A stretch of 64,000 bases of DNA from the NCBI GenBank assembly GCA_025055795.1, contig JANWVV010000001.1, positions 62,001-126,000 of the forward strand, read 5' to 3'. This stretch comes from Gemmataceae bacterium (lineage in GTDB: Bacteria; Planctomycetota; Planctomycetia; Gemmatales; Gemmataceae). The notes under the pieces were generated by a model. That model was not told the origin of the DNA and searched no databases. It saw only the letters and a list, made by a program, of their open reading frames with translations. Positions 43,612 to 53,816 of this stretch are shown here, one piece after another (position 1 is the stretch's first letter; every line of letters starts with the position of its first letter). Made by a program: the position numbers and the translations under genes.

Positions 43612-46600
43612 CTATTTGATGGTTACCTTCACGGTCACCGGCTGGCCCACTTTCGGAGTTAAGGTGATAGTAAAATCCCCCTCAACGTTGCCGGCACGGA
43701 CTTCGTATTCGAAATCATTTTGATGGGTTTCGAAATTGAGCTTCAGTTGAGGCGGCACCTGTAAGGCGGCGGGGTTGGATACCGACAGCTGAACGGTCAA
43801 CTCATCTTCTTCATACTGTCGCCAGCGGATGGTATGTTTGAGGCGTTTGCTTTCCCCCTTAGCCAGAAAGACTGGGCCAAGGGTACCTAGAGCCGGTTCC
43901 TTGGCAAAGCGATCGGCTTCCAGTTCGGTGCGCCACTTGATTAGTTCGAGGCGGATCCGTTCGCGGCGTTCGATCAGGGCCGTCAATTCGCGGATGAGTC
44001 GATCCTTACTCTGGGCTTCGCCGAGGGTGGCCCGGATTTTGCTCAGCTCGCGGTAGAGGGCTTGCAGGGCGTCGTCGGCCTGGGCGACCAGCGGGAGGGG
44101 GGCCAGTTGCCCTTCATCCAGCAGGGCTAGTACCTTCTGATGTAAGGCTTCCACGGCTGGAAACGTCTGCTCGGGGACGAGGCGTCCGCTGCGGAGTTCG
44201 GCATCTTCGGCCGGCGTAACGGTTAGGGGATTGTCCCCCAAAACGCGATCGAGGCGATTGGTGAAGGTTCCGTAGTGCCACACGGTACGTTCATCCAACT
44301 GATTGACGATACATTCGCGTTCGATGCGTCGGAATTCGCGAGCCACTTGCTGGACCAGTTCGCGGGCTTTGTTCAGATCGGCACCGACGTCTTTGGCCCG
44401 AACACGGGCGGGGTCTCGTTCGTCGAGCCGTTGGCCATCGTGCACGGAGCGGACGTAGGCATATTTGCGCTGGGCGTCGGTCAGACGCCGCAAGGCGTCG
44501 TCGAGGCGGACAGCCAGGCTTTCCTCTTCCTTGCCGATTTCGACGAGCAGATCGGCAGGGGAGACCACCAGCAGCCTCAGGGGTTCAGCGGCGCTCGCCA
44601 CCTGAGGGCCGGTGTCATAGTTGGTGTCGGTGGCCCGGATGGTCAGATCAACCCGGTAACGTGGCTGGACCTCACCAGGGGGTGCTTCCAGTCCCAGCCC
44701 AGCCATGTCGAAGTAGTCCCCTTCGATGTCCCAGCGGAAGGATTCCAGGGAGCCATCCGGCCGGGTGGTCCGCCGCGGGATGATTTCGGTGCGCAGCTTG
44801 AAAGTCCGAATCAACTCCCGGTTCTCACGCACCAGCGGCTGCTGTAGCAGTAGGGCCAGATGCTCGGGAGTTTCGCGGCGTAGCGTCTGTTCCAGGCGAT
44901 AGAATTTGCCGAGCAGGAAGGCGGCTTCCTGGCGGGAGTTGTGTGGCATGGCCCGTTGTGTCAGGGGGAGCAGCAGGGCGGTTTCCACGGCAGCGGGGGT
45001 AGCCGGCAAAGGTACAGGTGCCAGCAGTCGTAAACCCTGCGCGACGCGTAGCAGTCGACTAATCTCGCTGTCTTCCGGGGCGTAGGAGACGTGGTATTCC
45101 ACCTTGCTCAGGCCATGGTCATCACGGAGGTAGCTATCCGGATTGAACGGGATGCGGGCGCGGGGCGTTACATAATACAGGTTCCCCACCCGCCGAATGA
45201 CGTCCGGGGCCATTTCCACTACCGGTGGCTGGTCTTCCACCACTTGGATCAGCAGATCGCGGCGCGAGCGAATGCCGTCGGCATTGACCAGTTCCAGGGT
45301 GCACTCGACGGGGGCGGTAAGGCGGTAGGTGCCGCGGAATTCCAGGACGCAGGTGTGTCCGGCAGCGGCCGCCGCGGGCTCGGCCGGTTCCCCATCAGTG
45401 ATCGACAAGGGCACTGGAGCTGCTGAGCCCGGCTGAGCCCCTGGCACCCGTCCGATCCGGGGCAGCACATAGGCGGCCACAATCGGTTCTTCGGTTGTAG
45501 CCGTCAGAACCACTTCGGTGCCGGCAGGCACTACGAGAATGGTCTTATCGCCGGTTAGCGATAGCCGCTGTTCAGGCATGCGTTGCCGTAAACCGCGTAA
45601 TGCTTCGTATCCCTGCCCCTGAGGAGCGGGATGGTGTAGATAGGCCGGTTCGTAGGTCACAGCGGTCAACCGGGCGAGCGTAGGAGGCGGCACTAGAGTT
45701 ATGGTTCGTGGCGGCGTGCGAAAATCTTCTGCTTTCAGGACGAAGCGGACGTCCTCCTTCAGGCCACTGATTTCCCCGACGTATGCAGCGGGGCCTTCGG
45801 GAACAAGTGGACCAGTACCGGCCGTGCGGCGACCCGAGTAGACATACGAGACCTGGCTGGGCACATCCAGACGCCGCACGGTGCGTGCCCAGGCAGGGTC
45901 TTCCGCTAGTTCTTCCAGGCGTTCGAAAACGGCGAGCAAGGCGGAATATTCATCCCCCATCACTTGTCGCAAGCGCAGGTGGCCAGCAGTCTCCTCATTG
46001 CGAAGAAGGCGTTCCAGCTCGTCTAGCGTCCAACTCGATGGGTCAACCGGTAAACGGGGATGGCTGACTGAAACCGACGGCAGCAGGGGTAGGACAACGC
46101 CACCCATCAGTCCAGCCAAGGCGTGATGAGCGGGCGGCTCCATCGCTTGGGTCAACTGGTCGAAGGGAATGGCGGGCACTGGTTGACCGATGAGCTGTTC
46201 GGTCACGTCAGTCCACAGTAACGGACGCCAGCCCTCCGGTCGGGAGCGGTCGGCGATCACCCAGCGGTAGGCGACGGCGCGCAAGCGGGCGACCCCACCA
46301 TCCCGGGCAATCCGCAGGCCTTGGGCCGTAGCCTCGTCCGGCACCAGCAGTGCCCGGCGGGGCCAGGGGGTATCCCACAGGAACAAATTGCGTTCCACCA
46401 ACACGGTGGTAACATGCCACAGTTTCCAGGCCGCGGCCCGCAGTTGGACCCCTTGGAGGGCCACCGCATGCACGACAAAAGCCGACACGATACATGCCAG
46501 CGGAATGGCCACCGCCCACAACGCCATCCGCCACAGTCGCTGCCAATTAAACACTTCCCGGACGGCTACCCGTCCGACCAGTTCGCGGGCCTCGGCTATC

Positions 46601-47049
46601 GTCTGACGGATCATCGCGGGTGAGTAACCGTAACGGGCCATCTGCTCGACGTTTGCTAATTCCACGGCGGTAATCAGCCGGTCCCCCAGGATAGAGGGAA
46701 AACGCCGTTCCAACACCAACGCCAAGGCGGGATAAGATAACTCAGTGGTCAGGCGGATGAAAATGCGACGCACCAGCAAGCTGACCAGAATGATGCCGGC
46801 TGCCGTCAAGGCGGTGCCTCGCAGCCACTGGCCTGTTTCCATCACCCAGTCCCAGGTGAACAGCTTGAACAGACCATAATCGAATACCAGCAAAAAGGCA
46901 TACCATCCCCCGAGGAAAATCAGGGCGGCCAGTATCCCTTCGATCACTACATAGCGACGGATCAGCCCCCGTAATTGATCCAACGGGTGGACGATCCGCT
47001 CATCGGGACGAAAGGGATCCGTTGCAGGTTTGGAAGCAGACGTCGCCAT
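43612..47049 (-). CDS. Giant membrane protein of the MoxR/BatA block (DUF4175-like layout)
   Basis: A 1145-residue protein. Three membrane spans lie at about residues 34-56, 78-93 and 173-198. Between the second and third is YPALALVLERRFPSILGDRL followed by TAVELA, a motif I associate with DUF4175-type membrane proteins. The rest faces the periplasm or paryphoplasm. It holds several beta-sandwich-like stretches (YVGEISGLKEDVRFVLKAED, YRVDLTIRATDTNYDTGPQV), a charged coiled coil (EEESLAVRLDDALRRLTDAQ) and a final Ig-like piece ending VTVKVTIK. No enzyme motif is seen. The ATG at 47049 gives a short cytoplasmic tail. It lies 104 bp behind the VWA gene, so one transcript is likely. It could be a scaffold for the VWA proteins. 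Confidence 0.8.
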   Translation of the reverse strand: MATSASKPATDPFRPDERIVHPLDQLRGLIRRYVVIEGILAALIFLGGWYAFLLVFDYGLFKLFTWDWVMETGQWLRGTALTAAGIILVSLLVRRIFIRLTTELSYPALALVLERRFPSILGDRLITAVELANVEQMARYGYSPAMIRQTIAEARELVGRVAVREVFNWQRLWRMALWAVAIPLACIVSAFVVHAVALQGVQLRAAAWKLWHVTTVLVERNLFLWDTPWPRRALLVPDEATAQGLRIARDGGVARLRAVAYRWVIADRSRPEGWRPLLWTDVTEQLIGQPVPAIPFDQLTQAMEPPAHHALAGLMGGVVLPLLPSVSVSHPRLPVDPSSWTLDELERLLRNEETAGHLRLRQVMGDEYSALLAVFERLEELAEDPAWARTVRRLDVPSQVSYVYSGRRTAGTGPLVPEGPAAYVGEISGLKEDVRFVLKAEDFRTPPRTITLVPPPTLARLTAVTYEPAYLHHPAPQGQGYEALRGLRQRMPEQRLSLTGDKTILVVPAGTEVVLTATTEEPIVAAYVLPRIGRVPGAQPGSAAPVPLSITDGEPAEPAAAAAGHTCVLEFRGTYRLTAPVECTLELVNADGIRSRRDLLIQVVEDQPPVVEMAPDVIRRVGNLYYVTPRARIPFNPDSYLRDDHGLSKVEYHVSYAPEDSEISRLLRVAQGLRLLAPVPLPATPAAVETALLLPLTQRAMPHNSRQEAAFLLGKFYRLEQTLRRETPEHLALLLQQPLVRENRELIRTFKLRTEIIPRRTTRPDGSLESFRWDIEGDYFDMAGLGLEAPPGEVQPRYRVDLTIRATDTNYDTGPQVASAAEPLRLLVVSPADLLVEIGKEEESLAVRLDDALRRLTDAQRKYAYVRSVHDGQRLDERDPARVRAKDVGADLNKARELVQQVAREFRRIERECIVNQLDERTVWHYGTFTNRLDRVLGDNPLTVTPAEDAELRSGRLVPEQTFPAVEALHQKVLALLDEGQLAPLPLVAQADDALQALYRELSKIRATLGEAQSKDRLIRELTALIERRERIRLELIKWRTELEADRFAKEPALGTLGPVFLAKGESKRLKHTIRWRQYEEDELTVQLSVSNPAALQVPPQLKLNFETHQNDFEYEVRAGNVEGDFTITLTPKVGQPVTVKVTIK

Positions 47050-47153
47050 AGGCGTGCGTATCTCCGGTGATAGGCTCGATTGTAATCGCTCAGAATAAAC
47101 AGCTCCGGCGACCCGCGGAACGGATAGCCGAGCTGCACAGGCATACGGTATCC

Positions 47154-50100
47154 CTAGGCCAAACGCAGGAATTTACGCATGGCCCATTCGCTGCACAACA
47201 AGGCGATGATTAGTAGCATCAGCCAACTAACCGGGAGGTATTTGCCGCTCCAGGCGCTGGGGATAAGGCGTTGCCACCACTGTCCCTGCTCCTGGCGTTG
47301 GGGCAATTCGATGCCGCGGTCCCATAGGTCGTGGATCGGTCCCCGGATCAGTGTGCTTTGTTCCTCGGCCCGGAAGCAATCAGGGATGAGACTGAGCAGG
47401 GTACGGTCTTCCAGGGCAAATTTCAATTTGGGCAAGCCACTTTCGTCTTTGGGCAGTTGCTGATTCCACACGGTGCGGACACGTTCGGGCACGCGACGTT
47501 GCAAGTCAGTATCGAAAGGACTGGCCAGGGCCAGCAAGGCAGCATGATCCGGTGCGGTGTTATCCAGTTCGGGGTTTGCCCGGATAATGTTGAAGCGGCT
47601 TTGCAGGATTTCGCCGGCGCTATCGGGCACCTCGATACGGACCAGATATTCTCCTTCCGGCGGGAATTTGCGCGGGTCGGCGACGATCTGGCCACTGTAG
47701 TATCCCTCGAAGTCGCCGCCGCTGAGTTTCGGCTGCAGGGGGATGCCCGCTTCTACCAGTTCCGGCTGCTCGCTGGTGGGTGCAATGCGCCAGATGCTGA
47801 ATTTGGGACTGATGGCTCCCCCGCCTTCGACCGGATAGGGACGGGAACTAGGGTCCAGGATCTGGGCCTGCAAACGGATCAGCGAGCCGGCCCGGAACTC
47901 CTTACTGATCAGGATGCGACCGCGGCTGGCTTTCACGTTCCGCTTGGCCGCGACATAGCGCAACAGCTTGCCCCAGAAGCGTTCATAGTATTCCTTGCCG
48001 CGACCCGGATAGGCGTGCAGACGGTACAGTTCCGGGGAGGCCAGGAAGGCCGTCCGCCAGGCGGCAGCCGGATTATTGGTTACCAGGAAGGGTCGGCGAG
48101 CCAGTTCACCTCGCTCGTCGATTTCGGCAAACTCGGCCAGCACATGGGCTCCTGGCTTGACTTCCTTGACCGGGTAGCAGGAGTAGAAGCCGCGGCGGGG
48201 GAACAGCTCCACTTTGTAGTCCGGTTGCTTGCTGTAGCGATCGCGGTCGGTAAAGAAGCGTTCCCACCCGGCGACGGGGTCGCGGGAGTCGGCCCCTTTG
48301 TCATTTGCTTCACCTGCCACGGACGGTTCTTCCAACTGCAGCAGGTCGGAGCCTGGGATAGGATTGAGATACAGCCGTCGAGGCGTACGCGCCACAGCCC
48401 GGATTTTGACCGCGATAATGTCGTCGGGCAGTACCGGCAGGATTTCCAGGATCGGATTGAGCTGGCTGCCGGCTTCCATCCCCCGGCGGAGTAACTGGGG
48501 GGTATTGATCCGGTCGGCAACAAAGATCAGGCCACCCCCCTGCCGCTGGACCCAGGTCTGCAGCAACTCGGCTTGGGTCTGGGTAATTTCCGACCAGTCT
48601 GGATCCAAGGCGACGATCAGATCATACTCGTTGAGGTTGTACCCCTTGTCCTCGGGGGCCACTTTCTTGTCGCTCAGGTCCAGCCGGTCGGGAAAACGGC
48701 GGAGCAGGCGTTCCTCAGGATTGGGCGTCAACTGTCCAGCCCGGCCCGCTTCATTCTGGACCAGCAGGCTCACTTCCACCCGCTTATCTTTGGCCTCCCG
48801 CATCAGGAAGGTACGCAGAAACTGGAACTCGCGATGAGCGGCCGCTGCCCACAGCAACACCCGTAGCACCTTCTGCTGCACCTGGATGCCGAGCCGGTCG
48901 CGGATATGTTCCGGCTCGGGGAACGCCTCATCGGGCTGCCGCGGAATGCGGGCACGCACCGCCCAGACACCCTCCTTGAGCACCGGCTTTTTGATCGCGG
49001 TGTCCTTGGATTCTTCCGTCAGTCGGCTGCCTTCAGGGAATTGTTGCAGCCTGGCCGGATCCACCTCGAACTCCACCGAGCCATGCGGCGGATCACCCGG
49101 TGCAAACGTAATCTGATATGGGACCTTGCGCGGATGGGTCTGGGCATTGAACGTGAAATCCGGCTGACGGTCTTTCAGTTCGCTGACGCGGGCGTCTTTG
49201 CCTAGATAAAATACGTCCAGCTCTACCGGTACCGACTGATTGGCCAGGTTGATCCCATCGGCATGGACGGCCACCTTGAAGCCCTGATCAGGAGCTACCA
49301 CGTCGTCAGTCTGCACTTCCGTAATGGTAATTGCTGTGAAGCGACGTTCCACACCGACCGCCACGGTGAAGATGGGGATTTTTTCCCGGGTGGCCCGTTG
49401 CCGTACCTCACGGATGACCGCATCGCTGCCCAGGTTGCTGCGACCGTCGGAAAAGACGATGATGCCTTGGGTCATGTGGGCCGCTTCGCGGTTGACAGCC
49501 GCCAGGACGGCGTCGGGCACGTTGGTTCCCAGGACAATGGCCCGGGCGACCTCGATACGACGATCCAGCTTGTGCAGATTGTCGCGCAAAATGGCATCGT
49601 CCTCGGGCGACAGGCCGGGCACCAAAGGACGGGTAGGCTCTTGCGGGTTGGTACTGAGCCCCTCGTGCCGGCGGGCGTACCATTGGGCGGCCCAGTCGGC
49701 CCACTGCACGGGGCCCGCATGCCGTTGCCCCGCTAGCGGACGCGGACCACCCCAGTCTGGAACCGTACTACCTTGCAACGCTTCCCGACCCGCCGGCGAC
49801 AGCCCACGCAATAGAAAGGGACGGAAGTCGTAATTGACAAAGGCCGTCCATTCCTCCTTGGACCAGGGGGTACCGTTACGCTCGATGGTCTGCGGCGTTT
49901 CATCCAGCCGGCTGCCGAAGGCATAGACCACAACGGGATTGTTCTGGAGCAGACGGTGGACAAACTGGATCTGTTCATCAGTCAGAAATTCGATGAGCTG
50001 TTCGATGCGGGTGCGGGGAGTACGGGGGCCACCACTCAGCTCGTCGCTGACCTGGGTCATACTGGGAGAAACGTCCACAAGGACCACCACACGGGAGCGC

Positions 50101-50624
50101 TTTTCCGTGCGTTCCCAGGTTTGACGGGCCGGCAGCAGAAAGACCGTCAGCAAAATGGCGTACACACTCAGCCGCAGCAGTGCCAGCGGCACGGCCCACC
50201 ACCAACGGATGGACCGGCTGTCCCGGCCGTATTGCACCGCGACGTAGACAATCGCCGCTACCAACAATCCTGCCACAAAAACGTACCACAGCAGCGGGTT
50301 GCTTTCTGTCATCCCAGTGGTGGCCGGATCCCCGTGCATCTGGGAAATGTCCCGCTGATAAAAAGCCAGGAAAAACGCTCCAACCGTGAGCGCGGTCGAC
50401 AGAAATAGCGCACCGTTGATCCAGCTGCTATATCGGGGGGGGCGGCCCAATCCGTAACGACGCCGGTGATAACGCAGATAACCGATGCGTAGGGCCAGCA
50501 GTATCAGTGTCAGGGCCACCAGCCCCACGGGTACAGACGCCCACAGATCGCCCAAAAACTGCTGGAACGATTCGCCCAGCCGACGGAAGATAAATTCGGA
50601 TTCACGCACGCTTTCCGGAGTCAT
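47154..50624 (-). CDS. VWA-domain membrane protein with GATase1-like region
   Basis: A 1156-residue protein with ATG at 50624; a GTG at 50654 would add ten residues. Four spans lie between residues 30 and 170. The von Willebrand A domain then begins with VVVLVDVSPSM, an intact DxSxS metal site at about 184-188, and continues through QGIIVFSDGRSNLGSDAV to IFTVAVGV. A large insertion of about 130 residues sits inside the domain. Later, NEYDLIVALDPDWSEITQTQ and WVQRQGGGLIFVADR have the shape of class-I glutamine-amidotransferase-like domains seen in planctomycete VWA proteins, without an obvious catalytic cysteine. A final span lies at VSWLMLLIIALLCSEWAM. It pairs with the BatA-like gene 90 bp upstream, and MoxR is expected to act on it. 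Confidence 0.88.
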   Translation of the reverse strand: MTPESVRESEFIFRRLGESFQQFLGDLWASVPVGLVALTLILLALRIGYLRYHRRRYGLGRPPRYSSWINGALFLSTALTVGAFFLAFYQRDISQMHGDPATTGMTESNPLLWYVFVAGLLVAAIVYVAVQYGRDSRSIRWWWAVPLALLRLSVYAILLTVFLLPARQTWERTEKRSRVVVLVDVSPSMTQVSDELSGGPRTPRTRIEQLIEFLTDEQIQFVHRLLQNNPVVVYAFGSRLDETPQTIERNGTPWSKEEWTAFVNYDFRPFLLRGLSPAGREALQGSTVPDWGGPRPLAGQRHAGPVQWADWAAQWYARRHEGLSTNPQEPTRPLVPGLSPEDDAILRDNLHKLDRRIEVARAIVLGTNVPDAVLAAVNREAAHMTQGIIVFSDGRSNLGSDAVIREVRQRATREKIPIFTVAVGVERRFTAITITEVQTDDVVAPDQGFKVAVHADGINLANQSVPVELDVFYLGKDARVSELKDRQPDFTFNAQTHPRKVPYQITFAPGDPPHGSVEFEVDPARLQQFPEGSRLTEESKDTAIKKPVLKEGVWAVRARIPRQPDEAFPEPEHIRDRLGIQVQQKVLRVLLWAAAAHREFQFLRTFLMREAKDKRVEVSLLVQNEAGRAGQLTPNPEERLLRRFPDRLDLSDKKVAPEDKGYNLNEYDLIVALDPDWSEITQTQAELLQTWVQRQGGGLIFVADRINTPQLLRRGMEAGSQLNPILEILPVLPDDIIAVKIRAVARTPRRLYLNPIPGSDLLQLEEPSVAGEANDKGADSRDPVAGWERFFTDRDRYSKQPDYKVELFPRRGFYSCYPVKEVKPGAHVLAEFAEIDERGELARRPFLVTNNPAAAWRTAFLASPELYRLHAYPGRGKEYYERFWGKLLRYVAAKRNVKASRGRILISKEFRAGSLIRLQAQILDPSSRPYPVEGGGAISPKFSIWRIAPTSEQPELVEAGIPLQPKLSGGDFEGYYSGQIVADPRKFPPEGEYLVRIEVPDSAGEILQSRFNIIRANPELDNTAPDHAALLALASPFDTDLQRRVPERVRTVWNQQLPKDESGLPKLKFALEDRTLLSLIPDCFRAEEQSTLIRGPIHDLWDRGIELPQRQEQGQWWQRLIPSAWSGKYLPVSWLMLLIIALLCSEWAMRKFLRLA

Positions 50625-50714
50625 TGCTTTCTCGATAACTGTTGTTCCAGGCACAAGGCGAACCAGGTCTACTTACGTTTTTACCAGTTTCACCGGATGT
50701 TCAGTTGCTCCTTG

Positions 50715-53597
50715 TCAGCCGCTCAGAGCAGCGGTGGCAGCGGTTTCTTCTTCCAGGTTCGTCGGCTCCTGGCGGGCAAGGGGTGGCGGGGTACCATGGG
50801 CATACGCCGCCGCTGCACTGGGAGCGTGGATGGCCACATCCTCGGGCCGGCTGTGATAACTCAGACGCACGGCCATCGCTTGTTCCAACACCAGAATCAA
50901 CAGGATGAACAGATACAGCCAGCGGCCGCTGGACAGGTCCATCGGCTTTTGTTTGAGAATGTTGAGCCAGTCGGTATCGGCGGCCGCATGCACCTGGGCA
51001 CCGCGGGCGAGTTCGGCCAGGTCTGTCCCGCGGACACGGGCCAGATCCCCTTCCCGCTGACTGTCGATGTTAAAGACCGCTGCGACATACTCGGCCTTTT
51101 CGGCGGGTTGATTGGGGGGATCTCCCTCCTGGCGCAGGCGTGTCAGGGTGAACAGCAGGGCCCCCGGCCGTTTTTCCGTGGTCTGGAGCTTCAGGTGCCC
51201 TCCTTCCAGGGACAGCGGAACTTCGCCCAGTTCTTCACGGATAATTTCGGCCTTGCCGCGGTCGTTACGGGAAGTATCGCTGGTCAGGAACAGGCGAGTG
51301 GCGGTGGGTTTGTAGCGGCCGGGCTCCAGCGTCAGGGTAAACGGTTCGCCGACACTGCGGTTGTGGTCCAGGCCGCCGCCGGTCAGGTACTTTTGCATCT
51401 CTTTCATGACGGCGACCCAGCCGGCAGCCCCCGCTCCGCTGGGCCAGTCGGTCCAGGGTTCCCCCGCCGTGGTGGTCAGCACGGTTACGCGGCCCAGTCC
51501 GAAGCGGCGGGCGATGTAAAGGGGATCGCCATATTTGCAATCGTCGCGTAACGCCTGGGCTTCCCGACGCAACTCGGCCAGCTCCGGCTGGGCCCAGAAT
51601 TCCCGCAGCTTTGCCTCACGCGGATCCCCTTCGCTGATTTCGTCGGCCAGGAGCCGATCCAGGCGTCGGGCCAACTCCGTCAGGGGCATGGCCGTTTCGG
51701 CAAACAGGTTGCGGATCCCTTGCCAGTGCTCTTCCAGCAGCGGCCGGTACGGCTCGAATTTCGGCTCGGACGACTTGTCCAGCAAGCGACGCCGTAGCTC
51801 CATGACCCGCGGCTCGTAATAAGCGATCGGCCGGTCATTAGGCAGGCAGAACAGCTCCTGCACGCTCTGGTCGTCGCGTGATTTCCAGCTCAGGCGCGAA
51901 ACCGGCCAGTGCTGATCGACGTTGACAAAGTAGAAGAAGCGTTCGATGTCCTGAGCTTTGTCCGGGTCGCCCCGTTCGTTGGTGTACAGTCCGGCGATAG
52001 CCGGGTGCTGTCGGGCGGCGGCCTCCCGGACCAGAATGCGCTTGCTCAGGGACAAACTCCGCAATAAGCGTTGCTCTTCCGTGGGGGGCGGTGTCGGATC
52101 GTTGCGTAACTCGAAGGGGAAAAAACCTTGACCGTCCCGGAACATCAGACGGGTATAGGCTTCCCGATTGACCCGCGGCCCCAGAAACACGCCTACCCCT
52201 CCTCCTTCCTGGATGTACGTTTCCAACTTGCGCACTTGATTTTCCGTGAGCTGGGGTACGTTAAGCAGGAAAATCGTGCTGAATGGCCGCAGGTCCTGTT
52301 TGTCTAACGCGTCGGGCGTAGCGGTAACCCAATCCACACTTTTGAATGCTTCCTGGAACAGGCGACGGAGATAGAACGAGTCGTTGCTCTTTTTGTCCGG
52401 GTTGGCCAGGTCCTCATCCGGACCGACGATGGCTAACACAGCCAGTTTGTCCCGCACTTCAATCACAGCATGTCGGACGTTGTCCGCGGCCAGGGCATCG
52501 TTAGGAACGTTGGCCAGTACAGCCGTGACAATGTGGAAGCGGGACAACGGGTTATCCTTGCTGCCAGCCTCGGGGAACTGGACCTGGATCAGTTGTGTGC
52601 GTTCCTGGCCTGCGGGGAGATGATCGAAGGGTAATTCCGGGATGATGTGGCCTACACCGTCCAGGAAAAAGTAGATTTGAACGTCACGCAGATCGGTGCT
52701 ACCGAAGTTCTTCACGCGGACTTCAAAGTCGACGGGGTCATTGCGTGCGGCTAGTCGGGCCCGGGGGCGAAACTCCACTATCCCCACGTTGTCGCTGTAG
52801 TTCAAATGACGGCTGCGATCAGCCGGCCGGGGAGGTGAGGCCGTATCAATCAGATGGACCTGAACGCCGGCCTCCTGCAGTTCGCGGATTTTCTGGGTCA
52901 GGGCTTCTCCCTCCTGGGACCAATCAATGGCCCGCAGATCGGTCAGCACGTGTGCCACCTTGGCCACGTCACTACTAGCCCCGGCCTGGTCACATACTTC
53001 CTTGATCTTTTCCAGGCCTTGCACCAGGCTAGTTCGTACGGTCGACACCTTCGGTTGCTGCGCCAGAAGGGCCCGTACCGTCTCGATCAGTTCGGGAGTA
53101 ATCCGACGTGCTTCCGAAGTCGATTCGCTGGCCAGCAGGTCGGTCAGATCGCTCAGGCGAAACAGCCGCAGCGATTGGGGCGTTGCCGCTTCCAGGGTAG
53201 CGGGCAGGATTTTTTCTGTCAGTTGGCTGCGGGCCTCGGCGTAGGCATCCTGACTCCGCTGGGCGTCCCCGCCGGTGTCTCCCATGCTGGGGGTATCGTC
53301 CAGCACCACCACGTGCAGGGTGGGGCGGGTCTCCTTGCCCTGGAATGGCTCCCACCCCAGAAAACGGGCAAACAACAGGCCGGCTAAAAACACCAGCAGG
53401 CAACGTAAAAAGAGCAAAATCAGTTGCTCAATGATCAGCTTGCGGCGCATCCGCTTCTGGGCCTTCAGCAAAAATTCCATCGCCGCCCAGCGGATCCGGC
53501 GGAAACGCATACGGTTGATCAGATGAATGATAATCGGGGCACTGATTAGTGCAGCCCCGACAGCCATCGTCACAGGATGTAAAAATAACGACCCCAT
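50715..53597 (-). CDS. BatA-type membrane protein with VWA-like and GATase1-like regions
   Basis: A 960-residue protein. The N-terminus, MGSLFLHPVTMAVGAALISA then PIIIHLINRMRFRRIRWAAM, is the classic aerotolerance-regulator (BatA) start, with spans at about 10-28 and 57-78. The VWA-like domain begins LHVVVLDDTPSMGD; its metal site reads D-D-T-P-S at 100-104, with Thr in the place of the first Ser. FSTIFLLNVPQLTENQVRKL and YIQEGGGVGVFLGP match the glutamine-amidotransferase-like fold also seen in the VWA neighbour. A last span, WLYLFILLILVLEQAMAV, lies about 70 residues before the end. It sits between the DUF58 gene (219 bp upstream) and the VWA gene. Such proteins are linked to envelope stress and metal or oxygen tolerance in other bacteria; the role here is unproven. 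Confidence 0.9.
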   Translation of the reverse strand: MGSLFLHPVTMAVGAALISAPIIIHLINRMRFRRIRWAAMEFLLKAQKRMRRKLIIEQLILLFLRCLLVFLAGLLFARFLGWEPFQGKETRPTLHVVVLDDTPSMGDTGGDAQRSQDAYAEARSQLTEKILPATLEAATPQSLRLFRLSDLTDLLASESTSEARRITPELIETVRALLAQQPKVSTVRTSLVQGLEKIKEVCDQAGASSDVAKVAHVLTDLRAIDWSQEGEALTQKIRELQEAGVQVHLIDTASPPRPADRSRHLNYSDNVGIVEFRPRARLAARNDPVDFEVRVKNFGSTDLRDVQIYFFLDGVGHIIPELPFDHLPAGQERTQLIQVQFPEAGSKDNPLSRFHIVTAVLANVPNDALAADNVRHAVIEVRDKLAVLAIVGPDEDLANPDKKSNDSFYLRRLFQEAFKSVDWVTATPDALDKQDLRPFSTIFLLNVPQLTENQVRKLETYIQEGGGVGVFLGPRVNREAYTRLMFRDGQGFFPFELRNDPTPPPTEEQRLLRSLSLSKRILVREAAARQHPAIAGLYTNERGDPDKAQDIERFFYFVNVDQHWPVSRLSWKSRDDQSVQELFCLPNDRPIAYYEPRVMELRRRLLDKSSEPKFEPYRPLLEEHWQGIRNLFAETAMPLTELARRLDRLLADEISEGDPREAKLREFWAQPELAELRREAQALRDDCKYGDPLYIARRFGLGRVTVLTTTAGEPWTDWPSGAGAAGWVAVMKEMQKYLTGGGLDHNRSVGEPFTLTLEPGRYKPTATRLFLTSDTSRNDRGKAEIIREELGEVPLSLEGGHLKLQTTEKRPGALLFTLTRLRQEGDPPNQPAEKAEYVAAVFNIDSQREGDLARVRGTDLAELARGAQVHAAADTDWLNILKQKPMDLSSGRWLYLFILLILVLEQAMAVRLSYHSRPEDVAIHAPSAAAAYAHGTPPPLARQEPTNLEEETAATAALSG

Positions 53598-53816
53598 TGC
53601 ACCGTTTCTCGTGTCAACCTGGCTTCGGCAGCGTTAACTCCGCTATCTTTATTGCCTACGTTCCAGAATACCGTGGATGCTGACCTTCCTGGCGTAGTCA
53701 GTGTGTCACCTTGCTATTGCGGTCGAGCGAAAGCAGTTCCGTTTGCCTTGGTTCCGCGTTCATGCTCTGAAGGGATGTTGCATGGGTTGCTCCTGCACTG
53801 GGGGCCACGTTTGCTC

